NCBI GenBank assembly: GCA_965217825.1
Contig: OZ244571.1
Location: 2,790,001-2,854,000, forward strand
Direction of reading: 5' to 3'
From: VXNE01 sp965217825
Lineage (GTDB): Bacteria > Pseudomonadota > Gammaproteobacteria > Pseudomonadales > Azotimanducaceae
Length of the DNA: 64,000 nt
Part shown: positions 34,543 through 43,052 of the stretch, in pieces
Numbering within the stretch: the stretch's first letter is position 1
How the letters are laid out: every line of letters begins with the position of its first letter
Program-made: the position numbers and the translations under genes
Notes under the pieces: model-generated
Databases searched by the model: none
The model's input: the letters and a program-made list of their open reading frames with translations, nothing else
What the model was told of the DNA's origin: nothing

Positions 34543-35919
34543 TTAGAACGTAGCGTTATTCGGTACGCGGGGAAACGGGACGACATCGCGAATGTTCTCC
34601 ATGCCAGTGGCATACAGCAGTAGCCTCTCAAGCCCCAGTCCGAAGCCCGCGTGAGGAACGGTGCCGTAGCGCCGCAAATCCCTATACCACCAGAGGTCGT
34701 CAGCCAGGGAATCGTCCATGCGGTCGTCAAGCACGTCGATGCGTTCTTCCCGCTGACTCCCGCCGATGATCTCGCCGACACCGGGCAGTAGCACGTCCAT
34801 TGCGGCTACGGTCTTACAATCATCGTTAAGACGCATATAGAACGCTTTGATTTCCTTCGGATAATCTACCACGATAACTGGGCCGTTGACGTGGCGCTCG
34901 GTGAGATAGCGCTCGTGTTCTGATTGGAGATCGAGTCCCCACTCGACAGGAAATTCGAAAGACTCGCCCGACGCCCGGAGAATGGCGACGGCTTCGCCGT
35001 ACGGCAGACGTTCGAACGGGGCATCGATCACCCGTTGCAGCCGGTCGATGACGCTGGCATCGATCCGATCAGCGAAAAAGGCCATGTCGTCGGCGCACCG
35101 CCCGAGCACATCGGCCAGCACGGTCTTGAGAAAATCGGAAGCGAGATCGGCATTGTCTTCGAGGTTGGCGAACGCGATTTCCGGTTCCACCATCCAGAAC
35201 TCGGCCAGGTGTCGCGTCGTATGTGAGTTTTCTGCACGAAACGTGGGACCGAAGGTGTAGACCTTGCTCATCGCCAGGCAATAGGTCTCGACGTTGAGTT
35301 GGCCGGATACGGTGAGAAAGGTTTCACGGCCGAAGAAGTCGTCTTCGTAGCCGCCCGCGGTCCGGTTCGCGATGTCCAGGGTGCTGACACGGAAGAGGTC
35401 GCCCGCTCCCTCGCAATCGCTGGACGTGATGATGGGCGTATTGACCCAGAAGAATCCTCGGGTATCGAAATACCGGTGGATAGCCTGCGACAGGGCGTTG
35501 CGCACCCGTGCGATCGCGCCGAAGGTGTTGGTGCGCGGTCGCAGGTGGGCGACGGCACGCAAATATTCGAACGTGTGGCGCTTCTTGGCAATGGGGTAGG
35601 AGTCGGGTTCGATGATCCAACCGGCGACACGGACGTCATCGGCGTGAATTTCCCGGCTTTGGCCTCGACCCTGGGAAGCGACGACAACGCCGCTGACCTC
35701 GACGGCGCATCCGGCGGTGAGGGCGACGATCTCATCGTAGTTGGCAAGGCTTTGGTCCGCCACGACCTGGACCGCGTCGAAACACGAGCCGTCGTGTACA
35801 TGGATGAATGAGAAACCGCCCCTCGACGTGCGCCGGGACCGAACCCAGCCAGCGATGGCGACCGCGTCGCCGACGGCGACATCTTCGTGAATAACGGCTG
35901 AAACCGGCGTATGTTGCAA
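34543..35919 (-). CDS. asnS: Asparaginyl-tRNA synthetase
   Basis: A 458-residue class IIb synthetase. The N-terminal OB-fold reads GWVRSRRTSRGGFSFIHVHDGSC. Class II motif 2 is FRAENSHTTRHLAEFWMVE and motif 3 is GFGLGLERLLLYATGMENIRD. The start is taken as TTG 35919: no ATG or GTG lies in frame between the upstream stop-free region and the OB fold except a far upstream ATG at 36012, which lies before the promoter at 35950-35979. TTG starts give 24-30 nt leaders from that promoter. E. coli AsnS is 466 residues. The NADAR gene follows in the same operon. Confidence 0.93.
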   Translation of the reverse strand: MQHTPVSAVIHEDVAVGDAVAIAGWVRSRRTSRGGFSFIHVHDGSCFDAVQVVADQSLANYDEIVALTAGCAVEVSGVVVASQGRGQSREIHADDVRVAGWIIEPDSYPIAKKRHTFEYLRAVAHLRPRTNTFGAIARVRNALSQAIHRYFDTRGFFWVNTPIITSSDCEGAGDLFRVSTLDIANRTAGGYEDDFFGRETFLTVSGQLNVETYCLAMSKVYTFGPTFRAENSHTTRHLAEFWMVEPEIAFANLEDNADLASDFLKTVLADVLGRCADDMAFFADRIDASVIDRLQRVIDAPFERLPYGEAVAILRASGESFEFPVEWGLDLQSEHERYLTERHVNGPVIVVDYPKEIKAFYMRLNDDCKTVAAMDVLLPGVGEIIGGSQREERIDVLDDRMDDSLADDLWWYRDLRRYGTVPHAGFGLGLERLLLYATGMENIRDVVPFPRVPNNATF

Positions 35920-35949
35920 ACGGAGCTCGCGTGCCGGGGCGACGCAACG

Positions 35950-35979
35950 ATTATAGGTTGCCGCGCGCGGATCGGACAA
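35950..35979 (-). promoter_or_regulatory. Sigma-70 promoter for asnS
   Basis: On the minus strand TTGTCC and a perfect TATAAT are separated by 18 bp. Transcription would begin near 35943, about 24 nt upstream of the TTG start at 35919, which excludes the ATG at 36012 as start codon. Confidence 0.65.
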
Positions 35980-36072
35980 TACAGGCCGTAGTCGCTTCCA
36001 TGGCGGCGCCACTTGGCCCTACACTTTGTAGATGCGACGAATGCATGGCTGCCGCCTCCGGCGGTGCGACCG

Positions 36073-36927
36073 ATGACGCGACATCTTATTGCTGGTGCGG
36101 CGGCGCTGGCCGTCCTCGGGTTCGGCTTCCTGCTGTGGAATGCGCTGGTGCCTCGAGAACGCGACGTGCCAATCTTTGCGCCGACGACGCCGACGCCGCC
36201 GCAGACGGCTCCCGCGTCCCCCTCGGCAATCGTCGAAGAGACGCTGGCGCCCGAACCGCCACCGACTGAATCCGCGTGCGTGCCTGTCTCCGCGCCGGAA
36301 TTACCCCCGCTCGACGACAGTGACGATTTCATTCGCACGCAGGTGGACGCTTGCCTCGCCGCGCTTTTCCCGGATGGCTCGCCGAATGGCTCGCCGGATG
36401 GCACGGCCGACATCTTGCGGCGCGCGGCCGGAGTCGTCGAGAACGCCGCGCGCGGCGAATTGTCGCGCGGCCGTTTCGCCCTCATCGAGGCGCCTGCCGG
36501 GGAATTCAGAACCGAGACGCGCGGAGATCGGCACTACATCGACAATGCGACCTTCCGCCGCTACGACGCGGTGGTGGATGCCTTGACATGCATGCCGCCG
36601 GAACGGATCGCATCGCTCATGCGGTTGTTCCGGCCCCTGTTGGCGCAGGCGATGCGCGAGTTGGGCCTTCCCGAGGCGGACGTCAATGCAATGGTCGAAG
36701 GCGCGTTGGCGGCGATCCTGGCCGTTCAGTTCCCGGCATTGCCGGTCGAGGTCGTGCGAGAAGATGCGCTAATTCGGTATGCCGATGCGGAGATCGAAGC
36801 CGCTTCTGGGCTGACCAAGCAGCTCCTCCGGCTGGGACCGGACAATCTCGCCAGACTGCAACGCCATGCGGGAAAGGTGCGTGCCGCGCACCGACGGCCG
36901 CCTTCGCAAATGGCGTGCCGTGATTGA
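36073..36927 (+). CDS. DUF3014 domain protein, membrane-anchored
   Basis: A 284-residue protein with an N-terminal membrane anchor (LIAGAAALAVLGFGFLLW), a proline-rich linker (residues ~35-70) and a conserved domain beginning LPPLDDSDDFIRTQV, the usual opening of DUF3014. The domain should face the periplasm. Its function is unknown. A 12-bp unit coding (D/N)GSP is repeated at 36373-36408 (DGSP NGSP DGTA) in the linker to the helical part. The start ATG 36073 is chosen because it leads directly into the anchor. Divergent from asnS. Confidence 0.78.
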   Translation: MTRHLIAGAAALAVLGFGFLLWNALVPRERDVPIFAPTTPTPPQTAPASPSAIVEETLAPEPPPTESACVPVSAPELPPLDDSDDFIRTQVDACLAALFPDGSPNGSPDGTADILRRAAGVVENAARGELSRGRFALIEAPAGEFRTETRGDRHYIDNATFRRYDAVVDALTCMPPERIASLMRLFRPLLAQAMRELGLPEADVNAMVEGALAAILAVQFPALPVEVVREDALIRYADAEIEAASGLTKQLLRLGPDNLARLQRHAGKVRAAHRRPPSQMACRD

Positions 36928-37092
36928 GGACTTTTCCGTACGGGTTGCGGGCGCAGCCTCGGCGTGAGACCGGACTGACGGTGTGTCGCTTTGATGAGGA
37001 TGGTTTTCATTGGCGCCCATCAACTCGACCTCTTGCAACGCAGATGTCTCCCCAAGGTCAGGAGAGTTGGCAGAGTCCACTACTAGGTCTAG

Positions 37093-37110
37093 ACTGTACG
37101 ACCGTACGGT
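37093..37110. promoter_or_regulatory. Palindromic operator candidate of the toxin-antitoxin operon
   Basis: ACTGTACGACCGTACGGT is an imperfect palindrome (14 of 18 positions symmetrical) ending 14 bp before the antitoxin start codon. Phd/YefM and VapB antitoxins repress their own promoters by binding such sites. Confidence 0.45.
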
Positions 37111-37124
37111 TCGAAGATGAGGAT

Positions 37125-37361
37125 ATGGATCAAGTCGGTGCTGAAGAAGCGCGACAAAAGTTGCCGGAGCTGATTGATCGAGCGGAACGTGATGGGACGG
37201 TGACGATCATAAGCAAGCGGGGGGTGCCAAGGGCCGCGATTGTTCCCGTGTCCCACGTTGCGCGTACAACCGCGCCGAATTTCACGTCCTTGCGAGGGTC
37301 GGCGCGGGGCTGTTACGGCGATGTCTCGGAGTACATTGACGAAATACGTCGCGAATGGTGA
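37125..37361 (+). CDS. Phd/YefM-family antitoxin
   Basis: A 78-residue antitoxin of the type II Phd/YefM group: the N-terminal DNA-binding part reads VGAEEARQKLPELIDRAERDG and TIISKRGVPRAAIVPVS, the classic form (A-R-x-x-L/I-P-L---G--V-I-RHGKPVAAIVP-). The C-terminal tail (DVSEYIDEIRREW) would cover the toxin. Its stop overlaps the toxin start by 7 bp. The ATG at 37125 follows GATGAGGAT; a longer upstream reading frame is not conserved-looking. Confidence 0.88.
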   Translation: MDQVGAEEARQKLPELIDRAERDGTVTIISKRGVPRAAIVPVSHVARTTAPNFTSLRGSARGCYGDVSEYIDEIRREW

Positions 37362-37801
37362 ACGCAGAGATTGGCGATCTACCGCCCCGGGGCCGTATCT
37401 TCGTGGACAGCGCCCCGATCATCTACTATCTCGAAGATCATCCTGCTTTCGGCCCGCGCTTCACGGGCCTGTTCGACCGGGCGGAGGCGGGTGACCACCA
37501 ATTGGTGATTTCGACGGTCACCTTGGCGGAGGTGCTGACCGGGCCGTTGCGGCAAGGCAACGAACAGCTTGCCGATGACTATCGCCAGGCGTTGACGACA
37601 ACACCCACATGGCAGGTTGCAGATCTGACGATTGCGATCGCCCATCGAGCGGCGCGTATCAGAGCCCAGACCAGGCTGCGCCTGCCCGACGCCGTGCAAG
37701 TCGCTACGGCTCTGGATACGTCCTGCATCGCCCTTGTCAGCTATGATCGAGACTTTCAAGGGCTCGATCAGTCGACGGAGCGCATCACCATCTATTCCTG
37801 A
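37355..37801 (+). CDS. PIN-domain (VapC-like) ribonuclease toxin
   Basis: A 148-residue PIN-domain protein. The catalytic acids are visible: D18 in IFVDSAPIIYYLE, E in TVTLAEVL, D in RLRLPDAVQVATAL and D in LVSYDRDFQGL. It would cleave tRNA or rRNA when released from the antitoxin encoded just upstream. Overlap of 7 bp makes the pair translationally coupled. Pairing of a Phd-type antitoxin with a PIN toxin is common. Confidence 0.9.
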   Translation: MVNAEIGDLPPRGRIFVDSAPIIYYLEDHPAFGPRFTGLFDRAEAGDHQLVISTVTLAEVLTGPLRQGNEQLADDYRQALTTTPTWQVADLTIAIAHRAARIRAQTRLRLPDAVQVATALDTSCIALVSYDRDFQGLDQSTERITIYS

Positions 37802-37836
37802 TCGCCGAACCGTTCGCTACGCTGCGGCGCAGCCTC

Positions 37837-39042
37837 TTACCCGGCGGGCGTCTGACTTTCCCCCCACCGCGCGGCGTAGCGCGCGAGGTCGATGTCCTTG
37901 CGGAAGGGCGCGCGGGCGGCCGTCCACTCCGCGTCCTGTTCGACGTAGCGCCTTTCTTGCAGCAGGTATCGGGCGACGGCCTGTCGAAACCCGGCATCCC
38001 GGATCCAATGGACCGAATAGGTTGGCTGCGGCAGGTAGCCTCGGGCGACCTTGTGCGAACCCTGCGCCCCGGCTTCGACGCGTTGCAGACCGTGCGCGAT
38101 GGCGAAGTCGATGGCTTGGTAGTAGCAGATCTCGAAGTGCAGAAAGGGGTGATCCTCGATGCAGCCCCAGTTGCGGCCGAATAGCGCATGGGAGCCGATG
38201 AAGTTCAGCGCCCCGGCGATGTAGCGGCCGCGTCTGCGCGCCATGATCAGCAGCGTTCGCTCGGGCATCGTTTCGTTTATCAGGCTGAAAAACCGCCGGC
38301 TGAGGTATTGCGAGCCCCATTTGCGGTTGGCGGTATCGACGTAGAAGGCGTAGAAGGAGTCCCAGTGGCGTTCGGTCAGGTCGCTGCCGGTCACCCACTC
38401 CACCTCGATGTCGTCCTGAATCGCTTCGCGACGCTCGCGGCGGATGTTCTTGCGCTTTTTCGATGCCAGTTGCGAGAGGAAATCGTCGAACGTATCGAAA
38501 CCCGCGTTCGTCCAGTGATATTGCGTATCCACGCGCTGTAGCAGGCCGAGCTTCGCGGCGCGCTCCCACTGCGATTTCGGCATGAAGGTGTAGTGCAGGG
38601 AACTGACGCCGATGCGCTCGGCGACCTGCACGCTCGCTGCGAGAAGCTGTTCCTCGACAAGGGCCGCGCGTTCGCCCTTGGCGGGAAGCAGGCGACGGCC
38701 GGTCGCGGGGGTGAAGGGGATGCTGGCCTGCAGCTTCGGATAGTACTCGCCGCCGGCGCGGTACCAGGCTTCCGCCCAGCCGCCGTCGAACACGTATTCG
38801 CCTCGGGAGTGCGACTTGAGATACATCGGCGCAACGCCGAGGACCTTGTCGTCTTCGCGGAGCACCAGGTGAAACGGTTGCCACCCGGTCTTGGGCGATG
38901 CGCTGCCGCTCGCCTCCAGCGCGTGCAGAAACCGGTGGTCTAGAAACGGGTTGTATTCGCCGCCCGCTTCCGCGCAACGGTTCCACGCCCGCGCCGGGAT
39001 GCCGGTGATATCGTTGCAGATGCTCGCGGTTCGTTCGCTCAA
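37837..39042 (-). CDS. GNAT-like acyltransferase (COG3146/DUF482)
   Basis: A 401-residue protein of the COG3146 family, distantly related to FemAB/GNAT enzymes and often called peptidoglycan biosynthesis protein without proof. Typical segments are GGEYNPFLDHRFLHALE at the N terminus, GWQPFHLVLR, GEYVFDGGWAEAW, and near the C terminus RVEAGAQGSHKVARGYLP, all hallmarks of the family. Cytoplasmic. Start ATG 39042. It converges on the toxin gene. Confidence 0.85.
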   Translation of the reverse strand: MSERTASICNDITGIPARAWNRCAEAGGEYNPFLDHRFLHALEASGSASPKTGWQPFHLVLREDDKVLGVAPMYLKSHSRGEYVFDGGWAEAWYRAGGEYYPKLQASIPFTPATGRRLLPAKGERAALVEEQLLAASVQVAERIGVSSLHYTFMPKSQWERAAKLGLLQRVDTQYHWTNAGFDTFDDFLSQLASKKRKNIRRERREAIQDDIEVEWVTGSDLTERHWDSFYAFYVDTANRKWGSQYLSRRFFSLINETMPERTLLIMARRRGRYIAGALNFIGSHALFGRNWGCIEDHPFLHFEICYYQAIDFAIAHGLQRVEAGAQGSHKVARGYLPQPTYSVHWIRDAGFRQAVARYLLQERRYVEQDAEWTAARAPFRKDIDLARYAARWGESQTPAG

Positions 39043-39084
39043 TTCTTACCCCAGTGCGCATCGAACATTCTAACGGACGCCGAG

Positions 39085-39107
39085 CACAGGCTGTGGGCCA
39101 CTTGCAT
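39085..39107 (+). repeat. Shortened relative of the dispersed palindromic repeat, copy C
   Basis: CACAGGCTGTGGGCCACTTG retains the CACAG/CTGTG stem and the GGGcCACTT tail of copy A, but lacks the middle of the hairpin. It lies in the intergenic region between the COG3146 gene and the adaptor gene. It may be a degenerate copy or chance. Confidence 0.35.
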
Positions 39108-39139
39108 CCCTGTGTCGGGAGCCTTGATAGAATGACCCA

Positions 39140-40384
39140 ATGGACAAGAAAGCACTCCTTTCCGAGCTGAAGATCGATCGCGATTCGGACAATTCGCCGT
39201 CTTCCGCTCGCCCGTTCAAGTGGCTCTTGCTGATCGCTCTGATCGGAGGCGCGGGTTTCGTCGCGTTCACGGCAGTTCTGCCGAGCGAGGCGTCGACGGT
39301 GGCGGTTCGAACCGCGGTTGCGCAGGACCTGGCAGCGGTGCCGGCCGGTGACAGTGTGCTGGACGCGACCGGCTACGTCGTGGCGCGACGCCAGGCGACA
39401 GTCAGTTCCAAGACCACCGGCAAGGTCGTGGAGGTGCTGGTGGAGGAGGGCATGTTCGTCGAGGAGGGGCAACTCCTGGCACAACTCGACGACAGCATTG
39501 CGCGGGCGCAACTCGAATTGTCGGAGTCCCAGCTTGGTGCCTCCCGTGCGAGCCTCGACGAGATGAAGGTGCAGATCAAGCAGGCGCGCCTGGATCTGGA
39601 GCGAACCTCGGGTCTGGCGCAGCGGAAACTTGCGAGCCAGGCCCATCTGGATCGCGACACGCTCATCCTTGAGGGACTGATGGCGCGGCTCGCCCGCGTC
39701 GAACAGGAGTTGAACGTCGCCGAGCGCCACGCGGACGTGCAACGGCAGATGCTGGCGGACATGCAGATCCGCGCGCCCTTCGCCGGGGTTGTTGTCGCCA
39801 AGGCCGCGCAGCCCGGTGAAATGATATCGCCGGTGTCCGCCGGGGGCGGTTTCACGCGCACGGGTATATGCACCATCGTCGACATGGACTCCCTCGAAGT
39901 GGAAGTCGATGTCAACGAGGCCTACATCAATCGCGTGTTCCCGGGGCAACCGGCGACGATGGAGTTGAACGCCTACCCGGCTATGCGGATGCCCGCGGCG
40001 GTCATCGCGATCATCCCGACGGCGGATCGCAACAAGGCGACGGTGCGGGTCCGGATCCGCATCCTCGAACGCGATGATCGCGTGTTGCCTGACATGGGGG
40101 TCAAGGTGCACTTTCTGGACAATACACTGGCGCCGCCAGCCGTCGCCGAGACAGGGGTCCTGGTGCCCGCCGATGCGGTTACGGACACCGGAGACCAGGC
40201 CTACGTCTGGGTCGTCAGCGAGGATCGGGTGGAGCGGCGCCCGGTGGTCATCGCCGAGTCCCATGGCGCGCGTGTGCGCGTTGTTTCCGGATTGAGGGAC
40301 GGCGAACGCGTCGTTTCCTTCCCCACTGGCTCTTCTGCTGACCTGGACCTGGCCGACGGCGACCGCGTGCAGATCGTGAATTGA
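39140..40384 (+). CDS. Periplasmic adaptor (HlyD/MacA-type membrane fusion protein)
   Basis: A 414-residue membrane-fusion protein. The single N-terminal helix (WLLLIALIGGAGFVAFTAV) anchors it in the inner membrane. Then come the lipoyl half-motifs (TVSSKTTGKVVEVLVEEG, and MQIRAPFAGVVVAKAAQPGE), an alpha-hairpin of ~85 residues around 110-195, and beta-barrel and membrane-proximal domains. It should link the FtsX-type ABC permeases encoded at 41890 and 43053 with an outer-membrane channel. ATG 39140 starts the gene. A Uma2-like gene intervenes before the ATPase. Confidence 0.88.
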   Translation: MDKKALLSELKIDRDSDNSPSSARPFKWLLLIALIGGAGFVAFTAVLPSEASTVAVRTAVAQDLAAVPAGDSVLDATGYVVARRQATVSSKTTGKVVEVLVEEGMFVEEGQLLAQLDDSIARAQLELSESQLGASRASLDEMKVQIKQARLDLERTSGLAQRKLASQAHLDRDTLILEGLMARLARVEQELNVAERHADVQRQMLADMQIRAPFAGVVVAKAAQPGEMISPVSAGGGFTRTGICTIVDMDSLEVEVDVNEAYINRVFPGQPATMELNAYPAMRMPAAVIAIIPTADRNKATVRVRIRILERDDRVLPDMGVKVHFLDNTLAPPAVAETGVLVPADAVTDTGDQAYVWVVSEDRVERRPVVIAESHGARVRVVSGLRDGERVVSFPTGSSADLDLADGDRVQIVN

Positions 40385-40440
40385 CCCGCCCGGCAAGATA
40401 TCCCGATCGGCTCCACTCCCAATATGTACGTGAGTAGTTA

Positions 40441-41106
40441 TTGATCGTGGATGCCGAGACTGTCGAGGCGCCGGAAGCAGACGGCGCCGAAGTTGGAATC
40501 TGCGATCCGGGGCGAGGCGTTTCGCTTCGGAGCGGTACGGCGCCCGCCGCCGCGTACGTTGCCGAACCGGGGTTCGCGCGCGCTGGACGCGCGTTCTCCA
40601 TTGCAAGGTTCCTGATATTGGTTCAAACGGTGCTCGAAGACGCCGGCATGTTGCCTGGATTCTTCCTGAGCGGGCCGAGCCGATTGCGCGGGGTTGAGAA
40701 TACGCGCGAACCGGATATCTGTTTCTTTATCAATCCGGCACGCGCGATTCAGGCGGCGACCGTCGAGGGCGACCTGGATGCGCGCCAGGGCGATCCCATG
40801 CCGGACCTCGTGGTCGAGGTCGACGGTCCCGCGAGGTCGACGGACGCCCTCGCGCCATACTTTCGAATGGGCGTGCGGGAGGCGTGGACATGGAATCCGG
40901 ACCGCGGCGCGCGCATATGGGTGCCGGACACGCGGACCGGGCCCGGGGTCAGGACGACTGATCGCAGTCGGGTGTTACCGAATCTGCGGCCGTGGGACAT
41001 CGACGACCTCCTTGCCGCGCGCACGCCGACGGAGATGTCCCGGAATGCGCGCTGCCTGGCGCGGCGCGTGGGGCGGGCGATCCTCGCGCAGCAGCAAGGT
41101 CAGTAA
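40441..41106 (+). CDS. Uma2-family (DUF820) putative nuclease
   Basis: A ~221-residue protein of the Uma2/DUF820 PD-(D/E)xK superfamily. The core REPDICFFIN followed by PDLVVEVDGPARSTDAL and FRMGVREAWTWNPD matches the family (E/D-P-D---- then D-vvEv-SPs---). The N-terminal ~50 residues look non-conserved. TTG 40441 or GTG 40447 would start it. Function is unknown; Uma2 genes are often numerous and mobile. It sits between the adaptor and ATPase genes of an export operon, in the same orientation, interrupting their usual contiguity. Confidence 0.7.
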   Translation: MIVDAETVEAPEADGAEVGICDPGRGVSLRSGTAPAAAYVAEPGFARAGRAFSIARFLILVQTVLEDAGMLPGFFLSGPSRLRGVENTREPDICFFINPARAIQAATVEGDLDARQGDPMPDLVVEVDGPARSTDALAPYFRMGVREAWTWNPDRGARIWVPDTRTGPGVRTTDRSRVLPNLRPWDIDDLLAARTPTEMSRNARCLARRVGRAILAQQQGQ

Positions 41107-41212
41107 CCGGCGCAAAAGTCTGATATAAAGCGCCTCGCGCGAGCCCGGTCGGGGATGGGGCGGGACGAAGCCGCGTAGCCACAAATAGAGGAAGGTTTGG
41201 AGAGGCACGCCC

Positions 41213-41893
41213 ATGCCCATCGTCAGTCTGAAGGAAGTCGCAAAGCGCTACAGGAAGGGCCGCGAGAGGATCGATGTGCTTACCGGCATCGATCTCGACA
41301 TAGAGGAGGGCGACTTTCTCGCGCTCATGGGCCCATCGGGCTCGGGCAAGACAACGCTGTTGAACCTCATTGGCGGCCTGGACAATCCGACCTCGGGTTC
41401 GGTTGTTGTTGGCGGACAATCGCTGGGCAAACTTTCTGCGAAGGCGCTGGCCAAGTGGCGTTCCCGAAATATCGGTTTTGTGTTTCAGTTCTATAACCTG
41501 CTACCCGTGCTCAATGCGCGGCGGAACGTGGAACTGCCGCTCCTGCTGACAAACCTGTCGGGCGGGCAGCGCAGGAAGAACGCGGAGACGGCTCTCGAAA
41601 TCGTGGGCCTAAGCGACCGCGCCCGACACCGGCCGGGAGAGCTGTCCGGCGGCCAGCAACAGCGCGTGGCCATCGCGCGGGCGATCGTGGCCGACCCGGC
41701 GCTCCTCGTGTGCGATGAACCCACCGGCGATCTTGACAGGGCGACAGCGGAAGAGATTCTCGACCTGCTCAGCATCCTCAACCGTGAGCACGGGAAGACC
41801 GTCATCATGGTCACCCACGATCCGAAGGCGGCGGAACATGCGAGTCACATACTGCACCTCGACAAGGGGCAACTGGTCGAGCAGGCGGCATGA
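41213..41893 (+). CDS. ABC transporter ATPase (MacB/LolD type)
   Basis: A 226-residue ATPase of the MacB/LolD group with Walker A GPSGSGKTTL (~residue 40), Q-loop VFQFYNLLPVL, signature LSGGQQQRVAIARAI, Walker B LLVCDEPTGDLD and switch MVTHD. The FQFYNLLP and DEPTGDLD forms are diagnostic for this mechanotransmission family. It overlaps the following permease gene by 4 bp. It would drive conformational change in the two FtsX-type permeases rather than translocate lipid across the bilayer. Confidence 0.9.
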   Translation: MPIVSLKEVAKRYRKGRERIDVLTGIDLDIEEGDFLALMGPSGSGKTTLLNLIGGLDNPTSGSVVVGGQSLGKLSAKALAKWRSRNIGFVFQFYNLLPVLNARRNVELPLLLTNLSGGQRRKNAETALEIVGLSDRARHRPGELSGGQQQRVAIARAIVADPALLVCDEPTGDLDRATAEEILDLLSILNREHGKTVIMVTHDPKAAEHASHILHLDKGQLVEQAA

Positions 41894-43050
41894 ACAGCAT
41901 TGGCCTCGTTTGGTCGAACCTGTTCCGGAGAAAGACCCGCACGATCCTGACCCTGATGTCGGTGCTCGTGGCGTTCGTGCTGTTCACGTTGCTGCGGGCG
42001 GTCGCGTTCGCGTTCTCGGCGGGCGGTTTCGGCGAAGCCGGCATCGACCGCCTGGTCGTATCGCCGAAGTACTCCATTATCGATCCTCTGCCGATCAGCC
42101 ATCTGCAACAGATCGCCACCGTCTCCGGCGTTGCTGCCGCCACGCATGCGGACTGGTTCGGCGGCATATACCAGGAGCCGCGCAATTTCTTTCCCAAGTT
42201 CCCTGTCGATCCCGAGGGCTATTTCGCGTTGTATCCCGAGTTGGCGATAGCGCCGGCCGAGCTTGACGCGTTTCGCACGACCCGCACCGGCGCCGTGGTA
42301 TCTGCGGGGCTGGCGGAACGTTTTGGCTGGAGCCTTGGCGACAAGATTCCCATAGAAGGCGATATCTACCCGCAGCGGGACGGCAGCCGGCTGTGGGAGT
42401 TCGACCTGGTCGGCATCTATCGGGGCCAGCCGGACGACCCGGATCCGGGCGTGCTCCTGTTCCAGTACGACTATTTCGACGAGGCGCGCCAGTTCGGCCA
42501 CGGGGCTGTCGGCTGGTTCATCGTCCGCGTCGACGACCCGGAGCGCGCTGCGGAGATCGCGAGTGATATCGACTCGATGTTCGAGAACTCCATCAACGCG
42601 ACGCGCACCGCGACGGAAGACGAGGCCCAGCGGGAATTCGCCAAGCAGATGGGCGACATCGGCCTGATGACGACAGGAATCCTCGGCGCGGTGTTCTTCA
42701 CCATCCTGTTGCTGACCGCCAACACCATGGCGCAGGCGCTGCGCGAACGCATTCCCGAACTCGCCGTGCTGAAGACATTCGGCTTTACCGATGGAGCGGT
42801 AGCGTTGCTGGTGCTTGCCGAAGCGATGTTGTTGTGTCTGGTTGGGGGCGCACTGGGCATTGGCGTCGCGCTCGCGGCGATAGGCCCGATCAGCGCAGCA
42901 GTGGAAGGGTTCATCGGTGAGATCGAGATCACCTGGCCGATCATCGCGCAGGGCCTTGCCCTGGCGGCGGGGCTGGGGGTGGTCGTTGGCAGCGTTCCTG
43001 CGCTCAGTGCGCGGCGTCTTGCCATTGTGGACGCGCTGCGGGAGCGATAG
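41890..43050 (+). CDS. FtsX-like ABC permease, first of pair
   Basis: A 386-residue protein with the MacB topology: an N-terminal helix (ILTLMSVLVAFVLFTLLRA), a ~220-residue periplasmic domain (MacB_PCD-like) and three C-terminal helices (GLMTTGILGAVFFTILLLTAN and following). The FtsX core RERIPELAVLKTFGFTDGAV is present. The gene overlaps the ATPase gene (ATGA) and is 2 bp from the second permease, so the three are one operon. Confidence 0.88.
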   Translation: MNSIGLVWSNLFRRKTRTILTLMSVLVAFVLFTLLRAVAFAFSAGGFGEAGIDRLVVSPKYSIIDPLPISHLQQIATVSGVAAATHADWFGGIYQEPRNFFPKFPVDPEGYFALYPELAIAPAELDAFRTTRTGAVVSAGLAERFGWSLGDKIPIEGDIYPQRDGSRLWEFDLVGIYRGQPDDPDPGVLLFQYDYFDEARQFGHGAVGWFIVRVDDPERAAEIASDIDSMFENSINATRTATEDEAQREFAKQMGDIGLMTTGILGAVFFTILLLTANTMAQALRERIPELAVLKTFGFTDGAVALLVLAEAMLLCLVGGALGIGVALAAIGPISAAVEGFIGEIEITWPIIAQGLALAAGLGVVVGSVPALSARRLAIVDALRER

Positions 43051-43052
43051 GC

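Noticed and set aside
35919..36012. asnS start at ATG 36012
   Set aside because: It lies upstream of the TTGTCC/TATAAT promoter, and the extra 31 residues are not like any synthetase N terminus.
36373..36408. Three 12-bp units considered as CRISPR or VNTR
   Set aside because: They are coding repeats (DGSP/NGSP/DGTA) in the DUF3014 protein without spacers.
37817..40606. Very long minus-strand open frame (~929 codons)
   Set aside because: It is antisense to the adaptor gene and out of frame with the COG3146 gene; its residues are low-complexity R/P/H-rich and the overlapping genes have clear families.
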